Assembly: GCA_963932465.1 (NCBI GenBank) | Contig: OZ010795.1 | Span: 520,991,451-521,055,450 of the forward strand | Source: Maratus speciosus | Lineage: Eukaryota > Arthropoda > Arachnida > Araneae > Salticidae | Direction: 5' to 3' | Length of the DNA: 64,000 bases | Part shown: positions 46,740 through 60,899 of the stretch, piece after piece | How the letters are laid out: every line of letters begins with the position of its first letter | How positions within the stretch are numbered: position 1 is the stretch's first letter | Made by a program: the position numbers and the translations under genes | The notes under the pieces: generated by a model | What the model saw: the letters and a program-made list of their open reading frames with translations, nothing else | Database searches by the model: none | Told to the model about the DNA's origin: nothing

Positions 46740-47106
46740 TTCTTACAGGATATTAGCCGGAAACAAGTGTTTAACTATTTACATTGTTGTATGTGGAAAC
46801 GTGTTAATATTTTGTAATCGGACTTTACAGAGAGTATAGATATTTAAAGATAGATTTTCAATTAGAGTTTTAAAAATTCGGTCTTAAAATTTATTTTAAA
46901 AAACATAAAAAAATCAATACATTTAGATGTTGTTTTAAAAAAAATTGCATTTGATATAAAGATTTTTTCCTATTTGATGATGAAATTGTGAAAGATTTAG
47001 AAGTTAAAAAAATTGCAGTTAGAGTGAAAGTTATTGGAGAAGTAATTCCAGTGTCAATATGACGTCAGAGCTACAGACATAATTTTACTTTGTATTGTAA
47101 TATAGA
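46740..47106 (-). mobile_element. Old Helitron-like fragment
   Basis: The block order (GGATATTAGCCG, TTTTGTAATCG, AAAAAATTGCAGT, ATGACGTCAGAGCTAC, TTGTATTGTAATATAGA) follows the unit at 32,250-33,327, but divergence is high. Its 5' end would be near 47,105. Confidence 0.55.
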
Positions 47107-47923
47107 ATCATTTTACGATACTGTAGAAGTACAAATTAGGCCCTAAAGCAGTTTTTATAAATACTCAACTATAGAAAGTGAAATGTTATCAGTTAAAATA
47201 TCGTCTTTTAATTATAATATCTCTATGCCCCATTTGTCACTCTGTTTCAAACGGAAAAAGTGTACTTTTGTATATAATGTCAGGAACGAAAAATTTCAAA
47301 ATTACTACTAAAAATTAAAAAGTATTAGTTTTAATAGTGCGTTTTTCATGCCACCCAGATAATATCAAGAACGGTACAAGTAAACAAAAACATTCGACTA
47401 AATATTAACGTAATTCATCATTTACAATTTAAAAAAAAATCATTTAATAAATATAACAACTCGATATTTTTATCGATAATTTTCAAAATGTGTTTCATTT
47501 ATTTTAAACGTGGTTGTTTCGAAAATATTCTTAAAATAATATTTAAATTATGAAGAAAGTTAAGAAGTTCAGATTAGAGAATTTATAATGGTATTAAAAA
47601 AAGTTTTAAATGCCAATTTATAAAAGGTACTTTTTATATCTTTTTATTAAATCCTTATATTTTATTAAAAGTGTATTCAGATATTAATCTAGTTAAGTAT
47701 GTTAAAAAGTTATAATAAAAAGGATTGTTGTTTGTTTTCTTATTCCTTTTTCTATCGTATATATATTATAGATATTTTCTGTGAAAATATGTATTAAAAT
47801 TATTTTTATTTTAAAAATATATTTTTTAAGTTTTATGTCATGTCCTTTTGAATACACAACTAAAAAAAAACTAAATTAAATATACTTAAAAATAATGAAG
47901 AAATTAATTTATAGAAAACATAA
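47107..47923. other. AT-rich intergenic DNA
   Basis: Nothing recognisable. Confidence 0.6.
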
Positions 47924-47938
47924 ATTAAATACTATGAA

Positions 47939-48716
47939 TATATACATTTGATAAAATATCATTAGTTTACTACACGGTGTACAAAACTGTTGTAAAGTCA
48001 AATAAACTTATACAAACATTAAAATAAAGTTAAAATATCTACGTTTCGGTCATCCTTCTATGACCTTCCTCAGGAACGTTGTCGTATATCTTCTAAAATT
48101 AGAGCAAAACCGTCTTGAGAAGAAGTTTGTAATGATAACATATCAGTTAATATCCCTAAACTTTGGTTGCACATATTGAAATAATTTTTTGAAATTTAAT
48201 CTATTCATCTTGCATTTCCCAAAGTCAAGTATGCACTTCTATTTTTGATTTTAACAAAGTTTGCCGCTTGCATTTTAAGTTCTACATGCATCTACATTGC
48301 CTTACAATAGATGGGGCCACTGCAGGCCAAAATTGTTCATTTGATAGTCTTTTATTCGTTTTTCATCTCATAGACGGCGCCATATTACAAATCATTCGAA
48401 ATTGTAGTCTACTTTTTGTCTAATAGATGGTGCCATTGCATGCTTTCTGGATTGTAATTGGATAAAGTGACTTTTGACTGAATATATAACGAACATTTTG
48501 AACTCAAGACGGTTTTGCTCTAATTTTAGAAGATATACGACAACGTTCCTGAGGAAGGTCATAGAAGGATGACCGAAACGTAGATATTTTAACTTTATTT
48601 TAATGTTTGTATAAGTTTATTTGACTTTACAACAGTTTTGTACACCGTGTAGTAAACTAATGATATTTTATCAAATGTATATATAACTTTTTACGGTGTA
48701 ATTGTCCAGTTCTTTT
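47939..48716. mobile_element. Penelope-like inverted insertion with hammerhead-like cores
   Basis: The two arms, 47,939-48,119 and 48,503-48,683, are inverted and each 181 bp, with a 383-bp core. ATTAAATACTATGAA flanks the whole insertion at 47,924-47,938 and 48,717-48,731, a 15-bp target duplication. The right arm has CTGAGGA (48,549-48,555), then a strong hairpin (GGTCAT/ATGACC), then GAAACG (48,575-48,580). This is the CUGANGA-helix II-GAAA order of a hammerhead core with one extra A. Canonical Penelope-like elements carry such motifs in their terminal repeats and insert as inverted pairs. Within the core, AATAGATGG-GCCA-TGCA recurs near 48,307 and 48,421 with a weaker copy near 48,372. 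No protein is encoded. Confidence 0.75.
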
Positions 48717-48731
48717 ATTAAATACTATGAA

Positions 48732-49277
48732 ATTGTAATACTTGTTTACATGCTAGTGATATATTGTACCCAGAATATACGTGTAAATCAGTAATCCCAC
48801 ATTTCACAAATAGCAATCCACTTTAAGTAAACGTAACAACAAATGTGTCATCATTAGTATGCTCTCTTAATTATATAAATCCAAATTATTAATTTTTTTA
48901 TTTTTTTCCCTAATATAAACTTTAAGATTATGTGATTAGAGAGTTGCAAATGAAAATATTAAACTTGAAAATATATATTTAAATATACTAAATTCTTTAA
49001 TAATTTAAAATTAATAAGAAAATTTTAAATATTGCTTCACTACTTGAGTGAAAATGAAAGAAAGAAATATTTTTTAATATTTTTAATTTCTTCAATCTTC
49101 AATAGAAGAAAGTATTGTAATCAAAATTTTTTTCGATTTCGGTTTTCGACAGATTTACGCGTTTTAAGGTTCAGAGATCCCCCCAAAACATGTTTTACAA
49201 AATGTCTGTCACTCCATGTGTTGCGATTGTACCATCAAAAAGTTTATAAATTTATACATATAATTTTTTCGTGTGTA
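48732..49277. other. AT-rich intergenic DNA
   Basis: Nothing recognisable. The 84-codon frame at 49,032-49,286 has no motif. Confidence 0.5.
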
Positions 49278-49413
49278 GGTTTTTGACTATGGGCAGCAGG
49301 TCCTTCTTCAATTTTGAAGTATTCCGCCTAAAGGGGGCGCGGTAATAGTGATTTTCGTGCCCATTTTCAATATTGTACCGCATAAAAGAGTATGAAGTTA
49401 TGCATAAAACTGA

Positions 49414-49448
<35 letters not shown>

Positions 49449-49550
49449 TGAATGTTTTTGTATGGCAAGAATGTCCTCCTTCAATTTCGAAATAGTACGG
49501 CGTAAGTGGGAGCTGTAATAGCGATTTTTGCATACTTTTGTCGATTTTTT
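49278..49550. repeat. Two tandem degenerate units around a T32 tract
   Basis: A block with GTCCTYCTTCAATTTYGAA, then GGCGTAAG or CGCCTAAAG, then GTAATAGTGATTTT appears at about 49,278-49,395 and again at about 49,452-49,550, roughly 175 bp apart. A T run of 32 (49,416-49,447) lies between them. Confidence 0.65.
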
Positions 49551-52052
49551 GTAGTCCTAATGTACATTGACAGTTCGTACAGAGAGAGTAACTTCGCATC
49601 AGCTATTTTCAAACAGCTCATGTACAGCAGAATAATACAAAACTGTTGATTTTCATGAATATCATGATCGAGATTAACTGTTTTTTAGTCCGATTAATTG
49701 ACTGATACAGAAATTTAAGATAAAAAACAAACTTGGTATAGTACTGAACTAATAATATTAAAGTTTTAAAATTTGTAACTACTTTTTGAAGTATGAAATA
49801 GAATCAAGTTTTGGGATTGGCACATCGAATTATTTTTCAATCTTTTTCAATAATCGAATTCCATATTTGTTTCTTTATGTTTCAATTTGTTTTTGTCTAT
49901 GGCAATATATTAAATCAATAATGAAATGAAGGGTATGTAAAATGTAATTTTTGTTTATTTTAACTAAATCGGTAATAGGTGTTATTTATATAAAACATTT
50001 TTTAAGCATAACTCTAAAACTCGCGATTGTAGACTAAAATTACTTGCAATTATCAGAACAATTAATTTCTAATGATCTATTTTATTGAATCATACAATAA
50101 TATCGATATATTAAGAATATAATAGATGCAATGATAAGATTAATTATTTATGTAATGTATGAATAGATAAATGAATAAATATTAAAATTTTATTTCTCTA
50201 TGCAAAGCCTTTTATTTTAATATTTCACTTCTTTTTTCGGAAAAACTTTATTAACGAATTGATAGATATTCAATATTAATGAATTCTATTAGTCAATCAA
50301 AATATAACTTTTTTAAAATAAAACTATTTATTTAGACTCCATATTCCATTAAGAAATATTAAAGTAAGGTGAATATGTTGACTTTTTATGTAAAATTTGC
50401 TGAATAATTAAATACTAAATGCAGTGTAAATCTTTTAATGAATGACTTCACTTGTGAGTTTCTTATTTTCTAATCCGTTAATCTTTTCTTCCCCTGCAGG
50501 TAATAACTTAATACGGATTTACAAGACAGAAAAGTTTTGTCAATATACAATGTAACAAGTTGCTGTTTTTTAAACATTTTTCTGATTATAACTGAATTTA
50601 TTACTGATTATTTTGCTAACCGTGCGAAATTTGTAAAGAAGGAGGAAGAATATATATATATATATATATACATGGGAAAAGAATGCATGCAAACAAATTT
50701 TACACAAAAAAATCTTTATCTAACTATTAAGAAAATGTAATAGAATGAGTTGTTATTTATTTAAAAATATCTCTTTCTGTTACAAAATCGCATATACGAA
50801 GAATGCTGCCACAACTATTAGTTTTAAAATTTTTAATTCTAAATTATTCACAAAGTAGATAAACTTAATATTTTAAATGTTTTTCTAGTGTGGAAAAAAA
50901 ATGATAAATATTAATAGTTTATTTAGAATTTTTAATAACTCAAAACAATATTTGTAGCTGGTATTTCCAAAAAAAAAAAAAAAAAAAAAAAGAAGAATTA
51001 ATCGACTATTTAAGGTTTCCAAAATTTTCTGTATAAACAATTTCTTATATGGATTTATCAAAATCTATTTATCTGGAGTTTTTAAAATATGAGTTAAAAT
51101 CGTTATTTGATCAAGTCGAGGAGTCGAATAGCAGAAATACCCCTCATTAAAATTGCCAGCGTTTGCCAGCGTTAGAGTCACCTGGATCAACAACCGACCG
51201 CCGCAATTCACTTAAAATATACTTTTGGCAATAGAATCTTATCTGTTGTCCGAAACGGTTCAACAGAATACACCACAGATTATTGAACTTAATTAAGTGA
51301 TAGCCACTTAGGTACAATTTATTATTTATATCAGAATCACAAAACTCAGGAAATGTGTCAATCCATATATCTTTACCAACAGTAATCTCAACTTAGGAAA
51401 TTATTCATTAATATAGACTTATTGCCAGTAGAAAATTCTGTTGAAATTTGTTAAATAACAAGGCAGAATCTAAGGCCAAAAGATTCTAAGAGTGAATTGT
51501 GATAGCCAGTTGTTGGTCAATAGGTAGACAGTTGGTAATTAATGCCAGAAATATTGGGTTTGTCTTCAGGCCTGGACATCCCCCCTCCCCCCAGTTAAAA
51601 AATGATTAAATTAAATAATGTCTCCGTCTCCGTCAATCAGTATGATTGAGTGAAAAATAATAAATTATACTTACATATATTTTCAATTTTAATATTTGAG
51701 GGAATTTTAACTTAATTTCAATGAACAAATACATATATGTTACGAAAAATATTTATAGCATTGACATTGTGGAGCAACTTAGTAGCTGAAATTGCAGATG
51801 TAACACAAGTAGGAGTAAGCGATCGTAGTATACGTTTGCTGATTCAAGCATCGATAAAAGTAGATTAAGCAATAGCAGTACAAGATGTTAGCTAATAATA
51901 TGAGGAGTGCTACTTCAAAGCACATGAATTCAAACATTGTAGTCATCGAATGGTTGGCCGGGCAAACGTATCAATCCAGTGCAGATTTCTCCGTATATAA
52001 ATAAGACAAGGCATATGTCAACTCAATAGTTTATGAAAAATTATAAATAAAA
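49551..52052. other. AT-rich DNA up to the duplication junction
   Basis: No gene is recognised. It contains an (AT)n near 50,650 and an A run at 50,969-50,991. From 51,120 to 51,300 composition is less AT-rich. It ends at the junction with copy 2 at 52,053. Confidence 0.5.
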
Positions 52053-53014
52053 AATAAAATTCCGTTTTTTCCTGGTCGCTTGAAGTAGGTTTTATTAGAA
52101 AAATGATTCCGGAGAGCGCATTATTAATCAAACTTCTAAACTAAGTTTAGATTTTTTTTCATTCCGGAAACTTTTAAGTGTTTAAACCCCATTGTGTCTT
52201 TTTAGACGATGGATTTAACTCTGATGACAAATAAAGAATGACGGCCAATAAACTCCCGTTCCCTATTCTGTCGGGGAACTCTGAAAGAAATAGATAAATT
52301 AATGAAATCGTTATTATTTGTTCCCGTCCAAAAAAAATTGCATTTATTTACTGAACTTCGAAAGGACTGGGAAATAAAAGTTATAAAAGATAAAAACGTA
52401 AAATCAAAACAAACGTCAATGTATTCATTTTATAAACTCTGCAGTATGTATGTACAGTATGTAACTTATGTAATTAACTTTTGTTTTGGTGCTTAAATTT
52501 TGATATTTTTTCCTAAAGTGAAAAATAAATATTAATAAGTGGAAATTTTTCCAGAGACAAACATTCGCCTGGTATACAATATATCAAATGAAAATCAAAT
52601 TTCAAATTAATTGCTTAAAAGGCGCAAAGGCCAACATTATGAAAAAGATTCCAAGCCGGAACTCGAACCCGGGCCATCAATAAACCGCATTGACGTTCTA
52701 CCGACTGAGAAATTTTCCAGGCTGGCTATCGTTCCATGTGGTTTAGTCGGTAGAACGTCAATGCGGTATACTGATGGCCCGGGTTCGAGTTCCGGCTTGG
52801 AATCTTTTTCATAATGTTGGCCTTTGCGCCTTTTAAGCAATTAATTAGAAAATTTGATTTTCATTTGAAATAGTGAAAAATAGATTTTAGTAACATTACC
52901 TTTTTTTCAACAATTAAAATCTAGATTTAAACATGACCTCCATTAAGAGATCACCTCTCGGAGCGACCAATTTTTATTGGAACGGAACGTGGTCGCTTTA
53001 GGGAGGTTTTACTG
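52053..53014. mobile_element. pogo-like element, copy 2, left end missing
   Basis: This is the counterpart of 21,395-22,353. The right terminus (minus strand CAGTAAAACCTCCCTAAAG) and TA are present. The left terminus was not duplicated. Confidence 0.8.
52584..52869. repeat. Inverted tRNA-like pair, copy 2
   Basis: Arms are about 52,584-52,706 and 52,745-52,869. The + strand tRNA-like unit is 52,732-52,802. The arms are slightly more alike than in copy 1, for example CCAAGCCGG and CCGGCTTGG on both sides. Confidence 0.75.
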
Positions 53015-54031
53015 TACTTTATTAAATTTCCAATCGTTAAAAAGAAAATATAACAGCGAAGAACAAAGAATTTCGTATCACATCACAAAAAATAACAAAT
53101 GAAATTGCTTGATATTCAAGATAAATATACATTTCAGGCAAAATAAACTGACTATATTCATTAAGAAAAATTATTTTTTTTGCATTGCATTCAAATAAAC
53201 ATACGCGTATTATTTAACTATATTATTGCACTTGAACTTATGCAGTAAATGCTATAATAATAATAATAATGATGATAAATTCCCATAGCACTCATTTTTA
53301 TACGGGGAGCATTTGTATTCATAATTGTTCATCTTGTCAGTTACATATAATTATACAGTTTTAATAAGATTACTGAGTAAATTAACTCTCCTTTTATTGT
53401 TCATGAAAGAGGTTTTGTAATAGAGTAAAAGTAATTAACATAGAATGAATTAATTCCGCATTAATGTATTCAACGACAGTGTTACAAAATTAAATTAATG
53501 CCTCATTAATTTTCCATAATAAAATGTTTGTTCATATAATACAGAAATTTGGATTGTTTTATGAAATGTTCATTTTAAATTTAAGTATTTGTTTATTACA
53601 TTAAAGAAGAAGATATATTTACATATGAGATATAAACTTAAGGATTATAACTTAATTGTTGTTACATATTTAAGGGTAAAAAATATATTATTTAACTTTT
53701 AATTCAAAAGTATTAGAAACAAGATTATATTTTTTTTTTTTTTTTTTACTTTTTATGTATCTTTCATATAAGCAATGCTAGGATGATTTCTTTAGAAATC
53801 GACTTATTACAAACATTTCGTTTGTATAGTTATCGTTCTTTTTTCATCTCTATCTCTCCAACTTTCTCTCTCTCTTTTACCGAACAAAATAACTACAAAA
53901 TCTAAACATAAACAACATACCCGTACACACACACGCATATGAGGCGTCCAGAAGACAATCTGAATAACTCCAATTTAAGTGGCGTTTTTTTTTTAAACAA
54001 AGGAACATTGAAAATTTTCTATATATCTATA

Positions 54032-55936
54032 CAGTGATAAAAAGTTACTCTTGATTTAGAAAAAAATATATTAATGAGTTCTATCAAAATATCCCGAGAA
54101 AAAATATTATTTAGATACAATAATTTTATAGTTACAATAACTTTAACTGTTTATACTGAGCATTTTGGACTCTGGAATTGGAGGACTCCAATTAAGGAGC
54201 AAGTCCTGCTTTCGTATCTCAGGGTCTATCCAGAGTTTATTTGGGGTTTCGAATCTTACGAAAAATCGCGCATTCCAGGTGATATTAAGGTCGTTACATC
54301 GGCATAAAACAGTAGCTAAAAAGAGTATTCTAAAGGACCAAATACAATCCAAAGACGAGGTGAACTGACGCACTTTGCATAATTCACAGAAATAGATAGT
54401 AGCAGCACCAATCACAGAACGCCATATGCCATTGCGTGTAGAAAATGTTTAATAAACAGTGTTGGAAGATTGATTCTTCAATCAGTTGGTCTTATGTGCC
54501 AACAAGGTGACACTTACATGAAAGCCAATGAAACAACGAGGTGATTTGACAAAACTGTTTTATCTGAACGGGAAACACGCTGCTGAAGCAGTGCTAGTTT
54601 ATTGTCGAAATCATAAATTATGATGAGGTCCATGTTCCGTAAAAACTGTACATGATTTGGTGAAAAAATTGAAGAAATTGGATGCACACATGATTGACCA
54701 GGATCCGAATGACACTCCGTTCCTGTTGAAGTTGTTTCGGAAGTGCATAACAGGATTATTTCAGATCCATTGCATGCTGTAAGAAGCGATGTACGCGGTT
54801 TTTTTGTACCGAAAACAGCAATCCTCAAGATTCTGCGCACTGTTCTGCAGATGCTTCCCTATCGATTCCAGCGTGTCCAGATGTTCCAACCTGGAGACGA
54901 GCAACAGTGTTTCGACTTTGCAAATTATTTTCTCATCAGATATGATGCAGATAACAGTTGCCCATTTCGAATATTATGGACGGATCTGGCACATTTCTCT
55001 TTAACTGGGAACGTAAACTCCAAGAACTGCGTTCACTGGGTTATTATAGATCCTCATGATGCGACACCAAGGCTTTTACACGAAGCTAAAGTGCCTGTGT
55101 GTGCGAATTCGCAAACAAAATCATTCTCGGACCGTACTTTTTCGAAGAGGTCACTTCCACATGTATGGAAACGTGCTCCATCACAAGTTCTCGGTGTAAA
55201 ACAATGTTGCAGAATGACGTAATTCCAAAATTGCAGCAGCGAAACTTCGTTAATGATATTGCATGGATGTAAGATGGTGCTCCACCACACGTCACAATAT
55301 CTGTTCGACGAGTGCTGAAATAGCACATTGATTATGGAATCATCTCTCGTAGCTTTGAATTTTTGTGGCCGCCACGATCCCTTGACCTCAGACCAATTGA
55401 TTTCTGGTTCTGAAATTATGTTAAATCAAAGGTGTACGCATCAAATCCAAGAAAGTGTCAGATTTCAAAGATAACATAAAACGTGTTTTAGAGATTCCTT
55501 CTGCGATGTTACGTTTGGCATTGTTGTCAACGGTCTCACGCATACAATGCGTTATTATCCGTGAAGGTAGTAATATTTAAAACTGCTAATTCAAGTAAAC
55601 ATTTTTTTTCTTTCATCTATGTTGTGTTGTCATTGGTCTTTTACAATGGTCTCTTTTGCAAGTGTTTTACGCCGGCAATTTACATTTTGCGTATATCATT
55701 TCAACTCCATTTATGATTTTTTAATGCGCTGATGAATTTGTGCATGAAAACAATGGCTGTTGTCATTCAAAAATTTCGAAATGTTTTCACCGTAACCGTA
55801 ACTGTGAGAGCTCTATTGTTTTAAAACACCACGATCTCGAGCGCATATCTAATTATATCTAAAATTTCTTTTCGATTGGTTGAGCGGTTAGGCCACTAGT
55901 GGTTCATATATCGGGTAAGTTTTTTATGACAACCTG
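54032..55936 (+). mobile_element. Tc1/mariner transposon I, copy 2
   Basis: Counterpart of 23,364-25,275. The transposase remnant (about 54,530-55,582) keeps TDLAHF, DGAPPH and a PPRSLDLRPIDFW third motif. It carries the same stops plus small private indels. Confidence 0.8.
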
Positions 55937-55944
55937 TATATATA

Positions 55945-57521
55945 TCCCGGATGGTCAAAAAGTCCGTAGAAACTTTAAAAAATCATAAAAACTGGAAAAA
56001 TAACTCAAATAAAAAAAGGTTTAAAAGTTTAGCATCGGTAATTCTTTATAAGACAGGAAAAAAAAACCCTCAAAAAATAGCCAGTAGGTGGTCCTGACGT
56101 ACCAAAGACAAAGAAAAGATAGGTAAATAACGGACAGAATATCTCCAAATCTATTATTATAGCTCTATGTGTTTGGCATGACCAGCACCACAGAGGATAC
56201 CAGATTGCAGGCGAGTGACAAATCCAGCAACGACAGAACGCAGCAGGTCTGGATGTACATTTGTCACCTCTCGGCTGATCACATCTTTGAGTTCCGACAG
56301 ATTAGATGGACCTGATCGATACACCCGGAATTATGAAATATCCCCATAACCAGAAAAATGCCGTTGTCAAATCTGGACACCGTGGAGGCTATGGGAACCT
56401 GTAACCCCTAATAATGAATTTGTCTTCTCTGAACGTCTGTATCAGGAATTCCTTCACCGGAGTAGCAATGTGACTAGATGCTCCATTTTGCATAAACGTG
56501 ACGCTTAACAGCGCATCTCTTTCACTCAAACATGTCGCAACCTTCTTGCGTAGAAGCATTTAATTCACCGAATTCATTTTTCACCCATTTACTGGGCACT
56601 GCATTTTAAAGAAGAGTGGCCCTACGATGTACGAACCTATGAACCCACACCACAATGTCACTTTTGGCGAATGAAATGGTTTCTGGATGTACTCCCGTAG
56701 AATAGACGCCGTCGCCTAGATTTGACAGTTATAAGTATTAGCGTCAACATGAAGCGAAAATTGAGCTTTATCTGTCAATAACATGATATAGAACCAGGTG
56801 GGATTCTGTTCGATTTTGGAGAAACAAAAACTTGCAAATCCTTTCGTCTGTACGTTATCCAGTGGTAAAAGTTCATGGCACGACTGTAATCTGTATGGAT
56901 ACTGATCAAGTATCCATGAAAAATATTGCGCACCGAGGATGTTGCTATGCCCAAGCGTCTGACAGCTTCACGAGTACTGCTGACCCCTGCACCTGAATCG
57001 GACGCTAAAACTTCCATTTCAGCTGCAACACGCGCCGAACGTGCTTTCATTAAACATGGTCGTCCGGATCTTACATAATCCTAAAGCGTTCCAGTTTCCT
57101 CAATCCGTCGAGCTAGCTTTATGAGGACTGTTGCTGTTAAAGGCTCTGCTCCAGTCCTCACATTCTTCTGAACTCGGAATTTACACAAAGCAATGGTCAC
57201 TGTCTCCTGATTCACGTAAAACATGTTCGACAACAGAGCTTTATCTTTCGCACTCAGCATACGCGTTCACATACGCGGTTCACGACGGTGAAGTAGTTGT
57301 GGATTAGGAGCGCAAGTTCTTATAACCGTCTCATTTGCATATTTCCACCGAAGTCGCTCGTACCAGGGCTACCTATTGTCAGTTTTTGAGTTAATGTTTC
57401 CTACTCTCTTTTAAACATTCCCGAAACTTATGATGCTAACCCTGCAAACAGCTTTTTATATCAGCTATTTTTCCAGTTTTTATGAATTTTTAAAGATTCT
57501 ACTGATTTTTTGCCCACCAGG
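55945..57521 (-). mobile_element. Tc1/mariner transposon II, copy 2
   Basis: Counterpart of 25,284-27,144 without the palindromic insertion, so it is about 280 bp shorter. The N-terminal frame (57,050-56,775, minus) is open from MKARSARVAAEMEVLAS, where copy 1 has a stop. Confidence 0.85.
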
Positions 57522-57605
57522 TATATAATTTGCATAAAAGTTCATTTATAATATGTATATTCACAATTGTTGATGATAATTTTCATGGTTTATTACTTTT
57601 ATATA

Positions 57606-59297
57606 CCGAGTGAATATAATTAATGTTACGATTGCAAAAATCGACAATTTTAAAACTACTTGTCAGAATGACTTGATATTTCAGTAGAAGAATTGTGAGA
57701 CAATGGAATTCTGTGTGGAGCAGGAAAGAAATAGTTCCAAAATGTGCCAACAGGGTTCACATTATCTGGAGATATGCAAATTACTAATACGTGGCATACG
57801 CACCGCAGACATAGCTGCCTTAAAAATGCAGAGCACCAGCTCTTTGCCTGAATGCTTCATCATGACTCTGACTATGAAGAATCGTGCTTTGCTCTTGAAG
57901 CTTTTTTATAAGGACGATCAATGTACACTTACAGCTATTAGGAAGTTTCGGACATTAAAATCCATAAAAAGGGGGTCCAATAACCACAAATGGTCTGCGA
58001 AAAATGATTGCTGAATTCGAAGAGACCTGTTCAATTGACGTTAAACGGGGTAGAGGAAGGAAACGAGTTTCGGCTGCGGCAGTGGAAGATGTGGCTTCAG
58101 CATTGCAAGAACAGATTAACAGTGATGCTGGAATAAGCAGTGTACGGGGAATTGGCCGAATGCTGGATATGCAGAACACTACGGTCCTACGGAAGTCCTA
58201 CGGAACATCTTGCACTGTTATCCGTACAAGATAACTCACAAGCAGGTGTTGCTACCTTTTGACCTGGAAGAATGTCAAACTTTTGCACTGCAATTTCTTG
58301 CCCGGATGGAAGTGGACAACGGATGTCCATGGAAAATTCTGTAGTCTGACGAAGTCCACTTTCATTTACAAGGTTCTGTAAATACGCAAAATTGCAGGAT
58401 ATGGGCGACCGAGAATCCGTCACAGCTACAGCCATTACCTCTTCAGTCTGAAAAGATCACTGTGTGGTGTGGAATAAAGGCAAATTTTATCGTCGTTCCG
58501 TTTTTCTTCGAGGACATCACACCTGCGGGTCCCGTTACCAGCGCCGTTACTGGAAAGCGGTATGAAGCACTTTTGCTTAACCATGTACTTCCGGCCCTTC
58601 AGCAGCGTCAGTGTGTGGATTGCACATTATTCTAGCAAGATGGATCTTCTCCACACTCTGCTACTCCTGTGAAGCAGCTACTGGGCGCTAATTTCGGAGG
58701 TGATAGGATCATAAGCCTCCATTTTAGAACAATGTGGCCGCCACGATCCCCGACTTAAACCCGTGTGATTTCTGTCTTTGGGGGTACATGAAGAATGTTG
58801 CTTTACAGCGAGCGTATTCCTTGAAGGCAAGTATCACACACCACACCCATTGCATGATACCCTCCGATCTGTTGTGGAGCATGCGCTTACACATAGTAGC
58901 GGAACAAGGCGGGGGGCATATCGAACAACTTATGCCTTAATCATTAGTAAGGTGTTTGTTCCATGGAGCTCTTTTTCTTTCTTTTTTTTCATTATCTCTC
59001 TTGTCGCTGGTGTAAACACATTTTCTTGTCTTTTCACTAATAAATTTACAGTAAATCCCTGAAATCTATTTTTTCCTTTTGACTAACAACATTCCTGTGT
59101 TTATCGAATACATTTCTGGTCTTTCCCCTAGCATTATCCTCACAGCCCCATCTATCGGCACATTTTGGAGCTGTTTTTCTTTCGCCAAACAAAATTCCAC
59201 AGTTTCTCAATTGTTCTGCTAAAGTATCAAGTCATTCTAACCAGTAGTTTTAAAATTATCCATTTTTGAAATCGTAACTTTAATTATAATCACCCTG
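57606..59297 (+). mobile_element. Tc1/mariner transposon III, copy 2
   Basis: Counterpart of 27,231-28,938. The UAG before SDEVHF, the UAG before QDG and the one-base loss before DLNPCD are all shared with copy 1. A 13-bp stretch near 57,753 is missing. Confidence 0.9.
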
Positions 59298-59303
59298 TAT
59301 ATT

Positions 59304-60899
59304 CTAGGAGGCTCTTCCACCTCATAACATAGCCGGCCAACCCCCGTTCATACTTCACAACCTCTAAAAATGTATTAATGAGCCTTTTTAAAAAGTTATT
59401 ACCAAGTTACGAAATATTGAATGATATTATCGCTATAACTGACGCTTCTGTAAGCGGACTGCCATGCTTTAGCATTTGAATGGGGTATCAACTATGTCCT
59501 CATCCATCGCTCCTGTAATAACTGATGGCTGCTTTCGGGATTGATAAGTAAGATCAATTACACATTGGGAAATCACCTTTTATAAAACGGTTATGTATAA
59601 AATGTCATGTCCCACGGACTTTTATAACGACGCTATGGAAATATGCTTCTATTAGTTTCGAGGTTAAAAATCTCTCTCCGCATGGGAATGGCTTTCTGAA
59701 TCACGGTATTGAAAGGGTTGTGTTTTGAAATTTTTAAGCATATGTTTTATGTTTTGGCCGAGATTCATATATTTTCAAGGACAAGTATAGCTTATTCGTG
59801 AATTATTTTCTTTATTTTAATACACTATCATGTATATTCACAGTGTATATATTTTTTAATTAATTAATAGGAATATCGGAATTTTCTAAAGTGTATTCAT
59901 CGAATAGTAATTGGCACAAAATAAAATGAAAGTATCTTTCGCAAATATTTACCTGTATTTACGCTGCATCAAGTGATGTAATGTATAAAAAAATTGCTAG
60001 TCGCAAGATGTATAAACCATGTGACGTCACATTAAAATTCTCCGGAATGAAAATAGTTTTAAATGTATCGTTTTAATTATGATATAATTTCCCTATTAAA
60101 TGCATTTCTCATGTAATAATTTATTTATTTCAAACTTTTTTCTCTTTTACGATTCACGGGTATATGTATTTTTTAATTTAAAACCGTTTGAAAATATTAT
60201 TATTTAAGCTTTTTAAATATGACCTATATTCACCAGTAAAAGTTTTCAACTGTAATAATTTAATTATTTTAGGCACTTTAAATATGATGATATTGTTTAT
60301 TTGGAAATTTTATATATGACGTAACTATGACTTTTAAATGCATTTCCTGTGTAATTATTTTAAAGTTCTCGTATTCTTTTCATATTTACGTGTAAATATT
60401 TTGACGTCTTTTTTTCAAATTTTCTGCATATAACACGTAATCATTTAATTCTTATTTTAAAATTTTCTCTTTTTTTTTTATAATTTCACTTTTTAATTTC
60501 AATTTGAAAATAACGACAAAAACAAATCTAATTTTTATTTTGTCAAATTTTCCTGAAGAATATGGTTTAATCTTAATATTTTTTGATTGAAATAAAAGAT
60601 AATTTCAATTTCAATTTGAAAACGACGATAACGATTCCCAGTTCTATCCTTTTTTCCACAAAAATGGAGTAATTTAATTGCCATATGTACAGAAATGTCA
60701 CTAATATTAGGAAAAAGTTAATAATTCTAAATTTATTTCAAGTTTTAAAATTCTAATACCAGTTTCATGTGGATCAATACGGATTGTTGGTGTTACTTTC
60801 ACTGCTAAACCATATTTTAGGAAAACTAGTCGTGAAACGTAATCAGTCGTATCGTAAAATTGTTTCATACATTCGTTTCATTAGGATTTTATATATATA
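59304..60899 (-). mobile_element. Helitron-like 3' end and repeat, copy 2
   Basis: Counterpart of 28,945-30,540, with CTAG at 59,304-59,307. Confidence 0.5.
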
